Positions 18,092 to 27,400 of a stretch of DNA of 64,000 bases are shown one piece after another. The notes beneath the pieces were generated by a model. It had not been told where the DNA came from. It saw only the letters and a list, made by a program, of their open reading frames with translations, and searched no databases. The number at the start of each line of letters is the position of its first letter. The stretch's first letter is position 1. Origin of the DNA: an uncultured Bacteroidales bacterium (GTDB taxonomy: Bacteria > Bacteroidota > Bacteroidia > Bacteroidales > P3); assembly GCA_900318835.1 (NCBI GenBank), contig ONLW01000003.1, positions 1-64,000 of the forward strand. Reading direction: 5' to 3'. The translations under genes and the position numbers were made by a program.

Positions 18092-18124
18092 AATATACTG
18101 TTTTTAAAAGGTTAGACACTTGGA

Positions 18125-18433
18125 TTAATTGATGCTATCGATCTTGATCTGGGTCAGATAGTCACGGTGGCCGTTCATCTTTTGATAGCCTTTGCGACGG
18201 ATCTTCTTAAACACCAGAACTTTATCGCCCTTAAGGTGGCGGAGGACGGTGGCCTTTACATTAGCACCAGCAATGTAAGGTTTGCCAACCTCGACGTTGC
18301 CATCATTGTCTTTAAGCATCACGGTGTCAAAAGACACTTCGCTACCCTCGTCGTTCTTCAGACGGTTGACGAAAATCTTCTGATCTTGGGCGACCTTGAA
18401 TTGCTTGCCTGCGATTTCTACGATTGCGTACAT
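18125..18433 (-). CDS. rplU: Large ribosomal subunit protein bL21
   Basis: 102 aa, full length. MYAIVEIAGKQFKVAQDQ, the DKVLVFKKIRRKGY segment and GHRDYLTQIKI are diagnostic for bL21, which binds 23S rRNA next to bL27. It is first in a two-gene operon with rpmA and is driven by the TATCTTTG promoter at 18503. Confidence 0.97.
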   Translation of the reverse strand: MYAIVEIAGKQFKVAQDQKIFVNRLKNDEGSEVSFDTVMLKDNDGNVEVGKPYIAGANVKATVLRHLKGDKVLVFKKIRRKGYQKMNGHRDYLTQIKIDSIN

Positions 18434-18502
18434 TTTTTAACTGTTTGTTTTTAAATTACTTTCACTCATTTCGAGGGCATTCTACCCCCTTATTTCGGAC
18501 TG

Positions 18503-18510
18503 CAAAGATA
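18503..18510 (-). promoter_or_regulatory. Promoter -7 element TATCTTTG for rplU-rpmA
   Basis: CAAAGATA on the plus strand; the -33 TTTG is the CAAA at 18530-18533, 19 bases away. Leader of about 70 bases to the ATG at 18433. Confidence 0.8.
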
Positions 18511-18550
18511 CGAACATTTTCGGAACTGGCAAAAAAAATTTCATTTTAAC

Positions 18551-18690
18551 AACCTATCTCCACCCTATCATCTCCTACTATGGTAGGAGTTGATTAGGAG
18601 TTGGTAGGTAGTTGATAGGTAGTTATCAGCTAGTTAGACTCAAGTGGTTTTTTGTCTGTCTCGACGCTTGTTTTAACGGTTTTTAAGTTA
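18551..18690. repeat. Intergenic palindromic repeat with 11-bp phased units, copy 3, with conserved extension
   Basis: Palindrome centre near 18580 (CTCCTACTATGGTAGGAG). The right arm runs as 11-bp units TAGGAGTTGGT and AGGTAGTTGAT to CAGCTAGTTAGACTCAAG (to 18644). Beyond it, TTTTAACGGTTTTTAA (18670-18685) is shared with the copy at 50404. It lies between the rplU promoter and the end of the DUF4249 gene. Confidence 0.85.
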
Positions 18691-18692
18691 AT

Positions 18693-19685
18693 TTACCGAT
18701 GGAGGATTCGATGCAGGTCGTCAAGTTCGGCGGGAGGGATTTTGTTCGTCGGGAAAGGTGGCAGGGTGTCAGGCCAGAAAGTGACCTCGCTCTTGGCCGA
18801 GCCTGCGAAAACACCCAAAGCACCCTCTACATTGCCACGCACAGCTCCCTGTTCGGTGAAGAAACTAGTGCTGCCGCCTCCTTGTCGCGCCACATCAATC
18901 AAGTACCGCAGACGCGCAAAGGTGATGGACTCCAGAGTCACGGTGTACTCATGCTTGAAGGGGGCCACCTCGTTGGTGTCGATGAGGTGGAGAATGCTGA
19001 CCTCAGTATGATAGTTTTGTCCATCAATCTCACTATCGTTAAAGAAGTTGCGTGTGTACAAATATCCCAGCATCGGCAGACTATAGGAGGCCTCGCCACA
19101 GATTTCGGGGTTGCTTCGCAGCATGAAATAGGTGGAATGGACAGTGTCAACGGTGTCGTATTGCTGTGTCCATTCGTTGAAGCGCATGCCACTGTCGCGC
19201 ACCGTGACTCTCAGGTTGTAGTATTCGTCAATACCCGCATGGTCCTGGAAATCAAGCTGAGCCTCATAATAGCGCATCGTGCGGCCGAATGCCTGGTCGT
19301 AGAGCCTGACATTGGAGAAAGTGGGAATGAGGGGCACGTAGGTCCGCGCATAGGCATGGCGGTCGCCAGCACTGGCATTGATCCTCAAGCTGTCACCTTC
19401 GACATAGGTATAAGGAAAGAAATACTTGCAATTGCTCACAGAATCAGGAGTATAAGGCATGCCGTTGACATAGAGGGTCACGCTGGCGTCATTGAGAGGC
19501 TGGTCGTTGGAAGGGTCGAGGAAGAATCGGCTGTGGGCGAAATAGACGAAGGCGCGCTTGCCGACCTGCGGCACCGCATTGACCACCAGTTGCGCTGTTG
19601 ACTCGTCATAGTCAATATCCAGCACCTTCTCACAACCCGAGAGGGCTCCCGCCATCATCAAGAGAAATATGAGTTTTGTTTTCAT
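18693..19685 (-). CDS. DUF4249 family lipoprotein paired with a TonB-dependent receptor
   Basis: 330 aa. Signal sequence MKTKLIFLLMMAGALSGCEK with a GC lipobox at about Cys18, so lipid-anchored. DYDESTAQLVVNAVPQVGK, a HSRFFLD motif and beta-rich Ig-like segments are typical of DUF4249, a family usually encoded directly after a carboxypeptidase-like TonB receptor, as here (receptor at 19756). The role is unknown; by analogy with SusD-type partners it may bind a ligand at the surface, which is inference. A 9-bp tandem repeat fills the gap between the two genes. Confidence 0.8.
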   Translation of the reverse strand: MKTKLIFLLMMAGALSGCEKVLDIDYDESTAQLVVNAVPQVGKRAFVYFAHSRFFLDPSNDQPLNDASVTLYVNGMPYTPDSVSNCKYFFPYTYVEGDSLRINASAGDRHAYARTYVPLIPTFSNVRLYDQAFGRTMRYYEAQLDFQDHAGIDEYYNLRVTVRDSGMRFNEWTQQYDTVDTVHSTYFMLRSNPEICGEASYSLPMLGYLYTRNFFNDSEIDGQNYHTEVSILHLIDTNEVAPFKHEYTVTLESITFARLRYLIDVARQGGGSTSFFTEQGAVRGNVEGALGVFAGSAKSEVTFWPDTLPPFPTNKIPPAELDDLHRILHR

Positions 19686-19706
19686 GAGTCTTTGTTTTCT
19701 GTATTT

Positions 19707-19760
19707 CTAGTATCACTAGTCATACTAGTTATACTAGCCATACCATTCATACTATCTAAA
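19707..19760. repeat. Nonamer tandem repeat (CTAGTnnTA type), six units
   Basis: Six consecutive 9-bp units beginning CTAGTATCA and CTAGTCATA, decaying at the end. It spans the stop codon of the TonB receptor gene and the intergenic space. Same motif as the tracts at 22386, 34416 and 59372. Confidence 0.75.
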
Positions 19761-22200
19761 AATATAAAGTATACCCCACACTCGGCAGTATCGGGAAAAT
19801 GCTCAGCTGCACCAGCGCCATGGGGTAGTTCTTGTAGGAGTCTGTACGCGAGCGGTAAAGCATGTAGGGATTCTGACGGTTATATACATTATATATACTG
19901 ACGCTGATGGTGCGGCGGGCACGCTTGAACTTTCGGTGGAAATTAGCGCCAAGGTCAAGGCGGTGGTAGCTAGGCATGCGGTAGTTGTTGCGTCCCTCGA
20001 TGACATTGACACTACCGGTGGGATTCACGGCACCTTCGTCGTAGTCGTCGGGATCCTCGGCGGCTACAGGATAGGTCTGTGTAGCCAACGAGGCGGCGTT
20101 ACCCGTGGAAAAGACCCATGTGGCACTGAGATCGATGCGTTCGTTGAGGCGATAGTTGAGCACGATGCTCAGGTCGTGCCGACGATCGTACTTGGCTGGG
20201 AATGCCCTGCCGCCATTGAGCACCTGTCCATCACGGTCGAACTGACGCATCGAGCGGCTCCAGGTGTAGCCTATCCAACCGGTAAGGTCACCGAATTCGC
20301 GCTGGATGAGGAACTCCACGCCATAGCTCCATCCACGTCCACTATAGACAAGATTTTCCCAGTGCTCGCTGCTGCCAAAGAAAGTGGCGCCGTCTTTGTA
20401 CTCGATGATATTGTCCATCCGCTTGTAGTAGGCTTCGATGCTGAAGTCGGCGATGCCACTGCGGCTGTAGCTGACACCTGCAGCCAACTGGTCGCTGGTC
20501 ATGGGCTCCACCTTGTCGGTGACAGGCACCCACAGGTCGGTAGGCAACGTGACACTGGTGGTGGAGAGCAGATGCACATACTGCGTCATGCGTGCATAGC
20601 CCACCTTGACGGAGAGGTCGTCGCTGAGCATCACACGCCCCGAGAGGCGCGGCTGGATAGATTTATAGAATTTGCCACTGACGTTGAAGGCGCTAAGATG
20701 AAAGCCATAGTTGAGTTTCACGGTCTCGGTGATACTCCAGTCGTCCTCACCGTAGAGCACAAACTCGTTGGCGGGCACCGTGCCGCTGAAGATATTCGAG
20801 TCGACATGCAGAGGCTTGTTCATCTGGATGGAGTCGAAGTAGTCGATGCTGGCGCTAGCCACTTCGGGGGTGAACCAGTGGCGCGTGACGGCGGCACCGA
20901 ATTTCACCATGTGTTCGGGACTAGGCGTGAGGTCGAAATCGGCCTTCAAGGTAGCTTCCTTGATGCCCGAGTTGTAGTCTCCCTCCATGGTCGAGGCATT
21001 GGCATCGTTGGGGGTGGCCAGTTTCTCCACCGAGCCGATGATGCTATTCTGGTATTGTGTGTAGTGGGCGGAAAGGTTCATGAAAAGTTTGGGACTCAGC
21101 TCATAGTTCCACCTCAGGGCGCCCACCAAGTTACCCCACTTGTTGGAGAATCCCAGGTAGATGTCTTCATCAAGGGAAGTGACGGTGTGCACCTTGCCGT
21201 GGATTTTGTCGTCGCCGATGAAGAAGAAGGCATAGAGACGGCTCTTGTCGCTGAACTTGTGCGTCAACTTGGTATTGATATCGTAGAACCAGTAGCCGGC
21301 GTCGAACTTGGCGTTCTGTGCCACAGCTGGTCCTTTGGACTCCTCTTCCGTGGTGAGGTCATTGAGCCACATGATGGCGGGGATGATGAAAAGCTCGGCG
21401 TAGGTGCGCCGCATGGAAAAGCTGAAAGTGGTCTTCTCTTTGACAATGGGGCCTTCGAGGTTGAACTTGGCCGAGATGAGGCCCACAGAGAAGTTGCCGT
21501 GGAGTTCCTTGTCGTTGCCGTTGTTCTGCGTAACGTCGAGCACGGCACTCAGGCGGCCGCCAAATCTTGCGGGGAACGAACCCTTATAGAGCGTCACGTT
21601 TTTCACAGCGTCGGTGTTGAAGGCCGAGAAGAAGCCACCCATGTGGCTGACGTTATAGAGTGGAACGCCGTCGAGGAGGAAGAGGTTTTCATCGGGGCCG
21701 CCACCGCGGACATACATGCCGCTGTTGCCCTCGCTACCGCTCTGCACACCAGGCATGAGTTGCAGGGCCTTGATGAGGTCGGCCTCGCCAAACATCACGG
21801 GCACAGACTTGATCTTCTCCACTGTCATCACGTTGGCGCTCATTTGCGACGACTTCACGTCGCCCACCCTTTCAGCCGTGATGGTTACCTCCTCAAGGGT
21901 GACACTGGAGGAGAGTTTGACATTAAGTTCTTTGTTTTTGTCAAGCCTGAGGTTGAAAAACTGTGGCTCATAGCCCACATAGGAGACCTTAAGATTCACG
22001 GAGTCGCGCTTGAGAGTGAGGGAATAATGTCCGTAGACATTGGTGACGGTACCCTTGCCGCTCCGTGTGTCCACCACAGTGGCTCCAATGAGCGTCTCCC
22101 CCGTCCGCCCGTCGGTGATGGTTCCACTGACGGTGGCGTTCTGCGCCACCACCGCGAGGGGGAAGAGGAGGAATGTTAGTAATAGCAGTTTATATTTCAT
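19756..22200 (-). CDS. TonB-dependent outer-membrane receptor with N-terminal carboxypeptidase-regulatory-like domain
   Basis: 814 aa from the ATG at 22200 (MKYKLLLLTFLLFPLAVVAQ signal peptide). Residues about 22-105 are the CarboxypepD_reg-like domain (TVSGTITDGRTGETLIGATV). The plug domain follows (MTVEKIKSVPVMFGEADLIK, GSEGNSGMYVRGGGPDENLF), then a beta barrel ending in VQLSIFPILPSVGYTLYF with a terminal aromatic residue. It should import an unidentified ligand using TonB energy. The absence of a SusD partner and presence of DUF4249 downstream suggests a non-glycan substrate, but that is inference. The gene overlaps folK by 11 bases in a minus-strand operon after glnA. Confidence 0.9.
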   Translation of the reverse strand: MKYKLLLLTFLLFPLAVVAQNATVSGTITDGRTGETLIGATVVDTRSGKGTVTNVYGHYSLTLKRDSVNLKVSYVGYEPQFFNLRLDKNKELNVKLSSSVTLEEVTITAERVGDVKSSQMSANVMTVEKIKSVPVMFGEADLIKALQLMPGVQSGSEGNSGMYVRGGGPDENLFLLDGVPLYNVSHMGGFFSAFNTDAVKNVTLYKGSFPARFGGRLSAVLDVTQNNGNDKELHGNFSVGLISAKFNLEGPIVKEKTTFSFSMRRTYAELFIIPAIMWLNDLTTEEESKGPAVAQNAKFDAGYWFYDINTKLTHKFSDKSRLYAFFFIGDDKIHGKVHTVTSLDEDIYLGFSNKWGNLVGALRWNYELSPKLFMNLSAHYTQYQNSIIGSVEKLATPNDANASTMEGDYNSGIKEATLKADFDLTPSPEHMVKFGAAVTRHWFTPEVASASIDYFDSIQMNKPLHVDSNIFSGTVPANEFVLYGEDDWSITETVKLNYGFHLSAFNVSGKFYKSIQPRLSGRVMLSDDLSVKVGYARMTQYVHLLSTTSVTLPTDLWVPVTDKVEPMTSDQLAAGVSYSRSGIADFSIEAYYKRMDNIIEYKDGATFFGSSEHWENLVYSGRGWSYGVEFLIQREFGDLTGWIGYTWSRSMRQFDRDGQVLNGGRAFPAKYDRRHDLSIVLNYRLNERIDLSATWVFSTGNAASLATQTYPVAAEDPDDYDEGAVNPTGSVNVIEGRNNYRMPSYHRLDLGANFHRKFKRARRTISVSIYNVYNRQNPYMLYRSRTDSYKNYPMALVQLSIFPILPSVGYTLYF

Positions 22201-22696
22201 GTAATAGTTGAATAATGGATTTTCCCAATACAGGGTGGCGGTAGTCAGGGATGATTTCCGCCAAAGGTTCGAGCACAAACCGACGCAGGTGCATGCGCGG
22301 GTGCGGCAGCGTGAGCTCGGAGGTGTCGACGATGAGGTTGTCGTAGAAGATGAGGTCGATGTCCATAGTGCGGGAGCAGTAGATTCTGGTACTACTAGCA
22401 CTACTAGCATCACCCAGTCTTCTTCGGCCAAGGGTAGCCTCGATGGCGAGGGCGGTGCGGAGTACCTGCCAGGGGGAGAGGGTAGTCTCCACCAGCATTC
22501 CCCTATTGAGGAACCACGGAACAGCTACCCCACCCCGTCCTTCGGGCATCTCGAAATCGCCCCACGGCTCCGTCTCATACACCCGCGACAAAGCAACGAC
22601 AGAGCCGATACGCTCGCGTATCTGCTCTGTCGCTTGTTCCATCAGCGCCATCCGGTCACCCTGGTTGCCGCCAATCAATAAAACCACTTGGTTCAT
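22190..22696 (-). CDS. folK: 2-amino-4-hydroxy-6-hydroxymethyldihydropteridine pyrophosphokinase FolK
   Basis: 168 aa from ATG 22696, which overlaps the glnA stop by one base. VLLIGGNQGDRMALMEQA, VYETEPWGD, FLNRGMLVETTLSPWQVL and TMDIDLIFYDNLIVDTSELTLPHPRMHLRRFVLEPL are all FolK hallmarks. It transfers pyrophosphate from ATP to the pterin in folate synthesis. The loop between GRRRLG and RTMDIDL is unusual: a run of 9-bp repeats (22386-22421) encodes extra Ser/Ala/Thr residues (DASSASSTRIYCS) where other FolK proteins have a short charged loop. An upstream extension of the frame inside glnA is rejected. Confidence 0.93.
   Translation of the reverse strand: MNQVVLLIGGNQGDRMALMEQATEQIRERIGSVVALSRVYETEPWGDFEMPEGRGGVAVPWFLNRGMLVETTLSPWQVLRTALAIEATLGRRRLGDASSASSTRIYCSRTMDIDLIFYDNLIVDTSELTLPHPRMHLRRFVLEPLAEIIPDYRHPVLGKSIIQLLHEI
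22386..22421. repeat. Nonamer tandem repeat inside folK, four units
   Basis: 9-bp units CTGGTACTA, CTAGCACTA, CTAGCATCA and a decayed fourth. Because 9 is a multiple of 3 the tract lengthens a catalytic-loop linker without shifting the frame. Confidence 0.65.
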
Positions 22697-24201
22697 CAAC
22701 CACAATGGATAAACGTCTCGACGAGTTCCAGTGTCTTCTGGGCGTCTTTTCCGATGTCGGCACGGAGGGTGCGATCGTTGAAGGCGCGGAGTTGCTTGAG
22801 GATGCCGTCGATGAGCTTGGGGGCGAAGATGCCGTCCTGCTCGTAGAGGGCACGGTCGCGCTCCAGCAGGTCGGCACTGGCGGCGCAACTGTCGGGCAGC
22901 ACGTCGAGCTTGGCCAGCACATCCTCGTGTTCGAATATATTAACGCTCACATAGCGGTCTTTGGCATACTGCACGGCGTCCTTCATCTCGAAGCCGTGGC
23001 GTGCGGCAACGGTCATGCCGGCCAGCAGCAGATAGACGTTGGCCGAGCCGTCGGGCGTGCGCAGCTCGATAGTCTGCTTGCGGGTAAAATCGACCTTGTC
23101 GGCTTTTTCAAGAGGATTGGCATGGGCCATCATGTTGCCGCAATCCTTGCTCCATCCCAGCGGCACGCGCACCATGGCCGAGCGGTTACGGTCGCCCCAG
23201 CAGATGTTCGTGGGAGCCTCCTGGTGAGGCACTAGACGAAAATAGGAGGTAGGATTGGTGTTGCCGAAAGCAGTGAGGGAACCGGCAAGACTCAGGATGC
23301 CGGCCATGGTCTTCATGGCCACCTCGCTCAGACCGTTCTCGCCGACGTACATATTCTTTCCATCGAGGCTCACGCGGGTGTGCACATGCATGCCGCTGCC
23401 AGCCTTGCCGACGGTAATCTTGGGAGCGAAGGTGATGGTGATGCCGTATTTGTAGCCCAGCTCACGCATCATCCATTTGGCGATGACCAGCTGGTCGGCG
23501 GCAGCCTCAAGGTTGGTAGGCAGGAACTCTATCTCGTTCTGCTCGTACATCAGGTCGCCATTGGTGAAGTTGCCCACCTCGCTGTGGCCGTACTTGATCT
23601 CGCCACCGGCGGAGGCAATCATGCGCATGGCTTCGGTGCGGAACTCCTCGAACTTGCAGTAGGGCATCGACACATGGTATCCATGCTGATCTTCGGGCAT
23701 ATACTCATCCTGTCGCGGGGCGATGGCATAGTATTCCAGCTCGCCCATCACCTCAAACTCCATGCCGCCCGTGGCCTCGCGGAAGGCGCGGCCGGCTTTC
23801 TGCAGGGTGTACTCGGGAGCCATCTCAAAAGGCTCTCCGTCCTTGGTGTAGAAGGAACAAAGGAGGTCGAGGGTCGGAACCTCGGTGAAGGGGTCGAGGA
23901 AGGCCGTGCGGAAGCGCGGAATAACATAGAGGTCCGAATTGCCGGCCTCGATGTAGGGGAAGAGGCTGGAGCCGTCGACGCGCTCGCCGCTGGTCAGCAC
24001 CTCGTCGACATGCTCTAAGCTCTGGATGACGAAATTCAGCGTATGCAGCTTGCCGTCATCCGCCATGTAGCGGAAGTTGATCATCTCGATTTGGAACTCC
24101 TCGATGACCTTGAGGATATCGGCCTTGGTGAACTCCTTCATAGGTTTCTGCAGGAAGGTCACCAGCGGGTTGGGGTTAAATTTGAGTTTTTCTTGTGTCA
24201 T
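22696..24201 (-). CDS. glnA: Glutamine synthetase (type I-like, about 500 aa)
   Basis: 501 aa. Beta-grasp start FRYMADDGKLHTLNFVI with GERVDGSSLFPY; catalytic core motifs GELEYYAI, HSEVGNFTNGDLMYEQNEIE, GSGMHVHTRVSLDGKNMY, and PTSYFRLVPHQEAPTNICW followed by RNRSAMVRVPLGW. It forms glutamine from glutamate, ammonia and ATP. It heads a minus-strand set with folK, the TonB receptor and DUF4249, joined by overlaps of 1 and 11 bases up to the receptor. No adenylylation-site tyrosine segment typical of enteric GlnA was noticed. The upstream region is very A/T-rich with no clean TAnnTTTG box. Confidence 0.93.
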   Translation of the reverse strand: MTQEKLKFNPNPLVTFLQKPMKEFTKADILKVIEEFQIEMINFRYMADDGKLHTLNFVIQSLEHVDEVLTSGERVDGSSLFPYIEAGNSDLYVIPRFRTAFLDPFTEVPTLDLLCSFYTKDGEPFEMAPEYTLQKAGRAFREATGGMEFEVMGELEYYAIAPRQDEYMPEDQHGYHVSMPYCKFEEFRTEAMRMIASAGGEIKYGHSEVGNFTNGDLMYEQNEIEFLPTNLEAAADQLVIAKWMMRELGYKYGITITFAPKITVGKAGSGMHVHTRVSLDGKNMYVGENGLSEVAMKTMAGILSLAGSLTAFGNTNPTSYFRLVPHQEAPTNICWGDRNRSAMVRVPLGWSKDCGNMMAHANPLEKADKVDFTRKQTIELRTPDGSANVYLLLAGMTVAARHGFEMKDAVQYAKDRYVSVNIFEHEDVLAKLDVLPDSCAASADLLERDRALYEQDGIFAPKLIDGILKQLRAFNDRTLRADIGKDAQKTLELVETFIHCG

Positions 24202-24338
24202 GATATATATATTGATTTTAAAATTGGGTTTATATATAACGACAAAAACATATATATATTGTGTTACAACGTATATTATTTAAGCAGTTAAGACATCGAC
24301 GCCGTGGGTATTTTCTTTCAACATGGATTGACCATTGT
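24202..24338. other. A/T-rich upstream region of glnA
   Basis: Contains several TATATATA stretches, and TATATGTTTTTG on the minus strand that only loosely fits the Bacteroidota -7 consensus. The glnA promoter probably lies here but cannot be fixed. Confidence 0.4.
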
Positions 24339-24421
24339 CCGTTGTTCGGCATTTTTTCGGTAGTTGTTCGGCGGATCACCGAACAACTACCGAAAAATGC
24401 CACACTTCAACCGTACAACGG
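24339..24421. repeat. Large nested inverted repeat
   Basis: Inner arms 24348-24371 (GGCATTTTTTCGGTAGTTGT...) and 24379-24401 are complementary over about 23 bases with one indel and a 7-base loop. Outer arms CCGTTGT (24339-24345) and ACAACGG (24415-24421) also pair. The inner arm contains CGGTAGTTGTTCGG, similar to one 11-bp unit of the intergenic palindrome family, so it may be a distant relative. Confidence 0.65.
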
Positions 24422-24436
24422 TCACACCAGAGGACA

Positions 24437-24470
24437 ATAAAAAAGGGTTCCCTCATGGGAGCCCTTTTTG
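24437..24470. terminator. Hairpin terminator of the 1899-aa T9SS protein gene
   Basis: AAAAGGGTTCCC (24441-24452) pairs with GGGAGCCCTTTTT (24457-24469). On the minus strand the hairpin is followed by a T-rich run, placed 20 bases after the stop at 24491. Confidence 0.85.
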
Positions 24471-24490
24471 CATTGTAGCGTTATGCGAGG

Positions 24491-27400
24491 TTAACGAACC
24501 ACGACGACGCGCTTGGCAGGAGCCATGCCGACCTTGACCAGATAGACACCAGCGCTCTGCATGGTGAACTCGATGGTCTCGGAAGCATTGGACTGCTTGC
24601 TCACGCAGCGTCCGTTGACATCGTAGACATAGACATTCATATTTTCAGCGCCCTTGACAATGATGCGGTTGTCATTGCTGTAGATCTGGGCGTCGATACC
24701 CTCGACATTGTCGATGCCGCTGGGATCGCGCTTGAAGTTGGCGGTGAGGACAACATCCTCGTTCACAGTGATGGTGCGCTCAGCAGCGGTCTCGCCATCA
24801 CTCCAGCCGTCGAAGACATAGCTCGGATTGGCAACAGCGCGGAGGGTCACCTGGGTGCCTTCGGCAACAGCGCCAGCGGGAACACCCTCGACATGGCCCA
24901 TGGTGGCATCGTTCACGTTGACGGTGACGCTGTAGGTGATAACGGCATCGGCCTCGAAGTTGGCGGTGATGATGGCGCCATCGAGGAACACGCTGACGGT
25001 GTCGGGGTGCGACATGGTGGATTCAGCGTCAACGGTGGTGTCAACATCACGCATCGGGATTACCAGGTGCCAAGAGGCGAGGTGGTAGCCCTCGTTGGGG
25101 GTGGCGGTGATGGTGACGGTCTCGCCAATAGCTAACACCTGAACACCGTTCGGGCTGATGCTACCCATAGTGGCATCGTTCACGGCAAAGGTCATAGTGA
25201 TGCTGTCGGGAACAGGAGCCCACATCGGGGTGATGGCCATGGGATAGACGTAGCTGTCCATCCAGTAGCCCCAATCATAGTAACTGTTGGTCCAGACACC
25301 AGCTACAGGCTGAGCCCACTTGGCAAAGTCGCCGTTGGCAAGGGCCTGGCTGAGGCCAGAGCCGTATGCATTGTTGACCTTGCTCTCCCACCAACTGAAG
25401 GCATCGCCGCGGAGGGTGTCGCCGTCCTCGGCGAAGGTAATGTCAGCGAGGTAGTAACCGTTGAGAGTGTAGTTGAAGCGACTGTCGTAGGCGATGATAG
25501 TATCCATAGCGGCCTGGACAGTGATGGAACCGTTGAACTTGACGGCCCAGGCGAAGGCGGTGTCGGCCCAGTTGATGGCGACGACGGCCTCGTTGCTACC
25601 GGTACCCACCTTGTAGGCGATATCGCTAGCGGCGATGGTGGCCTCGACGGGAAGCGGGGCATCCTTGGCGAAGATGGCATTAATGACGACACCATCCCAT
25701 TCAGCCTCGACAGTGTCGGTGTAGCTGAGCTGGATATCTTCGGTGATGATGGTGTCAAGTTCACCAAGAACCATGTGCCAGGCCTCCAGATGGTAGCCCT
25801 CAAGAGGAGTGGCAGTGACGGTAATCTCGGTACCCTCAACGAGGCGCTGCATACCGGCGGGAGTGATAGTACCCACCATGGAGTAGTAGTTCACACCGAA
25901 GGTGACAGAGACAGAGTCGTTGCCAGCGAAGATGGCGGTGACTGTAGCATTGTCCCACATGTAGTCGACGGTGTCGGTGTAGGTCAGATCGATATCCTCG
26001 GTGAAGATAGCGTCCTCACCATCGATGGTCAGCATCCAGCCAGCCAGATGGAAGCCCATGTTGGGAGTGGCGGTGATGGTGACCTCATCGTTCATCTCGA
26101 ACTCCTGAACACCGGCGGGGGTAATGGTACCCATGGTGGTGTCGTTCACAGCGAAGGTGACGTGGAAGATGTCGGAGGCGAAGTTGGCCATAACAGCCAT
26201 GTTGCTGTCAACAGAGATCTCGAGGGTGTCTTCGGTACCAAGGACGGTCTCGCCCATGGTCCAGTTGACGAAGTGGTAGCCGGGGTTGGCAACGGCCACG
26301 AGGATGGTGTCGGTGCCTTCAAAGACCTGGGTCAGACTTTCAGCCTCACCCATCTCCCCGTCGTTGACGGCAACGGTGACATCATAGTAGTAGTCGACAT
26401 GAGGAGTCTCGAAAGTCCAGTCAGTCCAGTTGCCGGTCTCGGTGTCAGAGCAGACGGGACGGATGTAGAATGTATAGCTAGTGTCGCGCACCAGGCCGGT
26501 AAGGGTGATATTGTTGGTCTGCAAGGGCTGAGCGGCAGCCTCGAGCTCGGCGACGGTCATGCTGTCGCTGGTGCTGAAGACATACAGCCAAGCGGTCTCC
26601 TCGTTGCCGGGATACCACGTCATGTCAGCGATAGCGTCGGTAACCTCCATAGCATAAACGTAGTTCACAGGCAAACAGGTATTCTCGCCTACATAGTCGA
26701 ACATCACCTTGGGCAGGAAGTCGGCAACTGTACCGGCAGCAGTGCTCAAATTAGTGCTGTGCACATAGCGACTGGCGTTCTGGGCGGTGATGCCATAGAA
26801 ATTCAGGTCCTTATAACCACTGTTATCTACAGGCATGTTGTAGCTCACCAGCAAGTTGCCGCCAGTGTAGGTGAAGGGCTGAGCGAAGGTAACAACCATC
26901 ATGCCTCCTTCGTCAACCGAAACATCGCCGGTGTAGACCACGGTAGCGCCAGTGGTATCGGCCCAAGCAGTGGCCAGGTCGGCCTGCTCGGTAATCTTCA
27001 AACTGACAGTGAAGGGCTTGTCGGCCCACTGGTTCACACTGCCGTCGAAACTGCTGCCTGTAGCATAGTAGCGCATGGCAGTGATGCTCTTGCCCTGAAG
27101 GGCAGTGAGCATTTCGGCAGGATAGATGCTCTGGCTGCGCTGCGGGTCGTCAAGCCAGTTACCCCAAACGGGCACATTGGCATTGGTGGCAGTGCCGTCA
27201 GCCACGACGATGCCGTTGCCGGGGAACTTGGCGGTACGGACGCTGTCGATAATCACGGTGTCACTGGTGGCGCCAGTTTCCGCGTCGTAGGCGGCGACAT
27301 AGATGTCGTAAGCAGTATCGGTAATCAAATTCAAGAAAAGATTATAGCCCCAAAAGCCATACTCATCAGCGAAAGAGGAGGTAACAGTCTGCCACTCGGC

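Noticed and set aside
19936-22179. A 747-codon frame antisense to the TonB receptor
   Set aside because: The receptor is unmistakable; the antisense frame is His/Glu/Val-rich shadow sequence.
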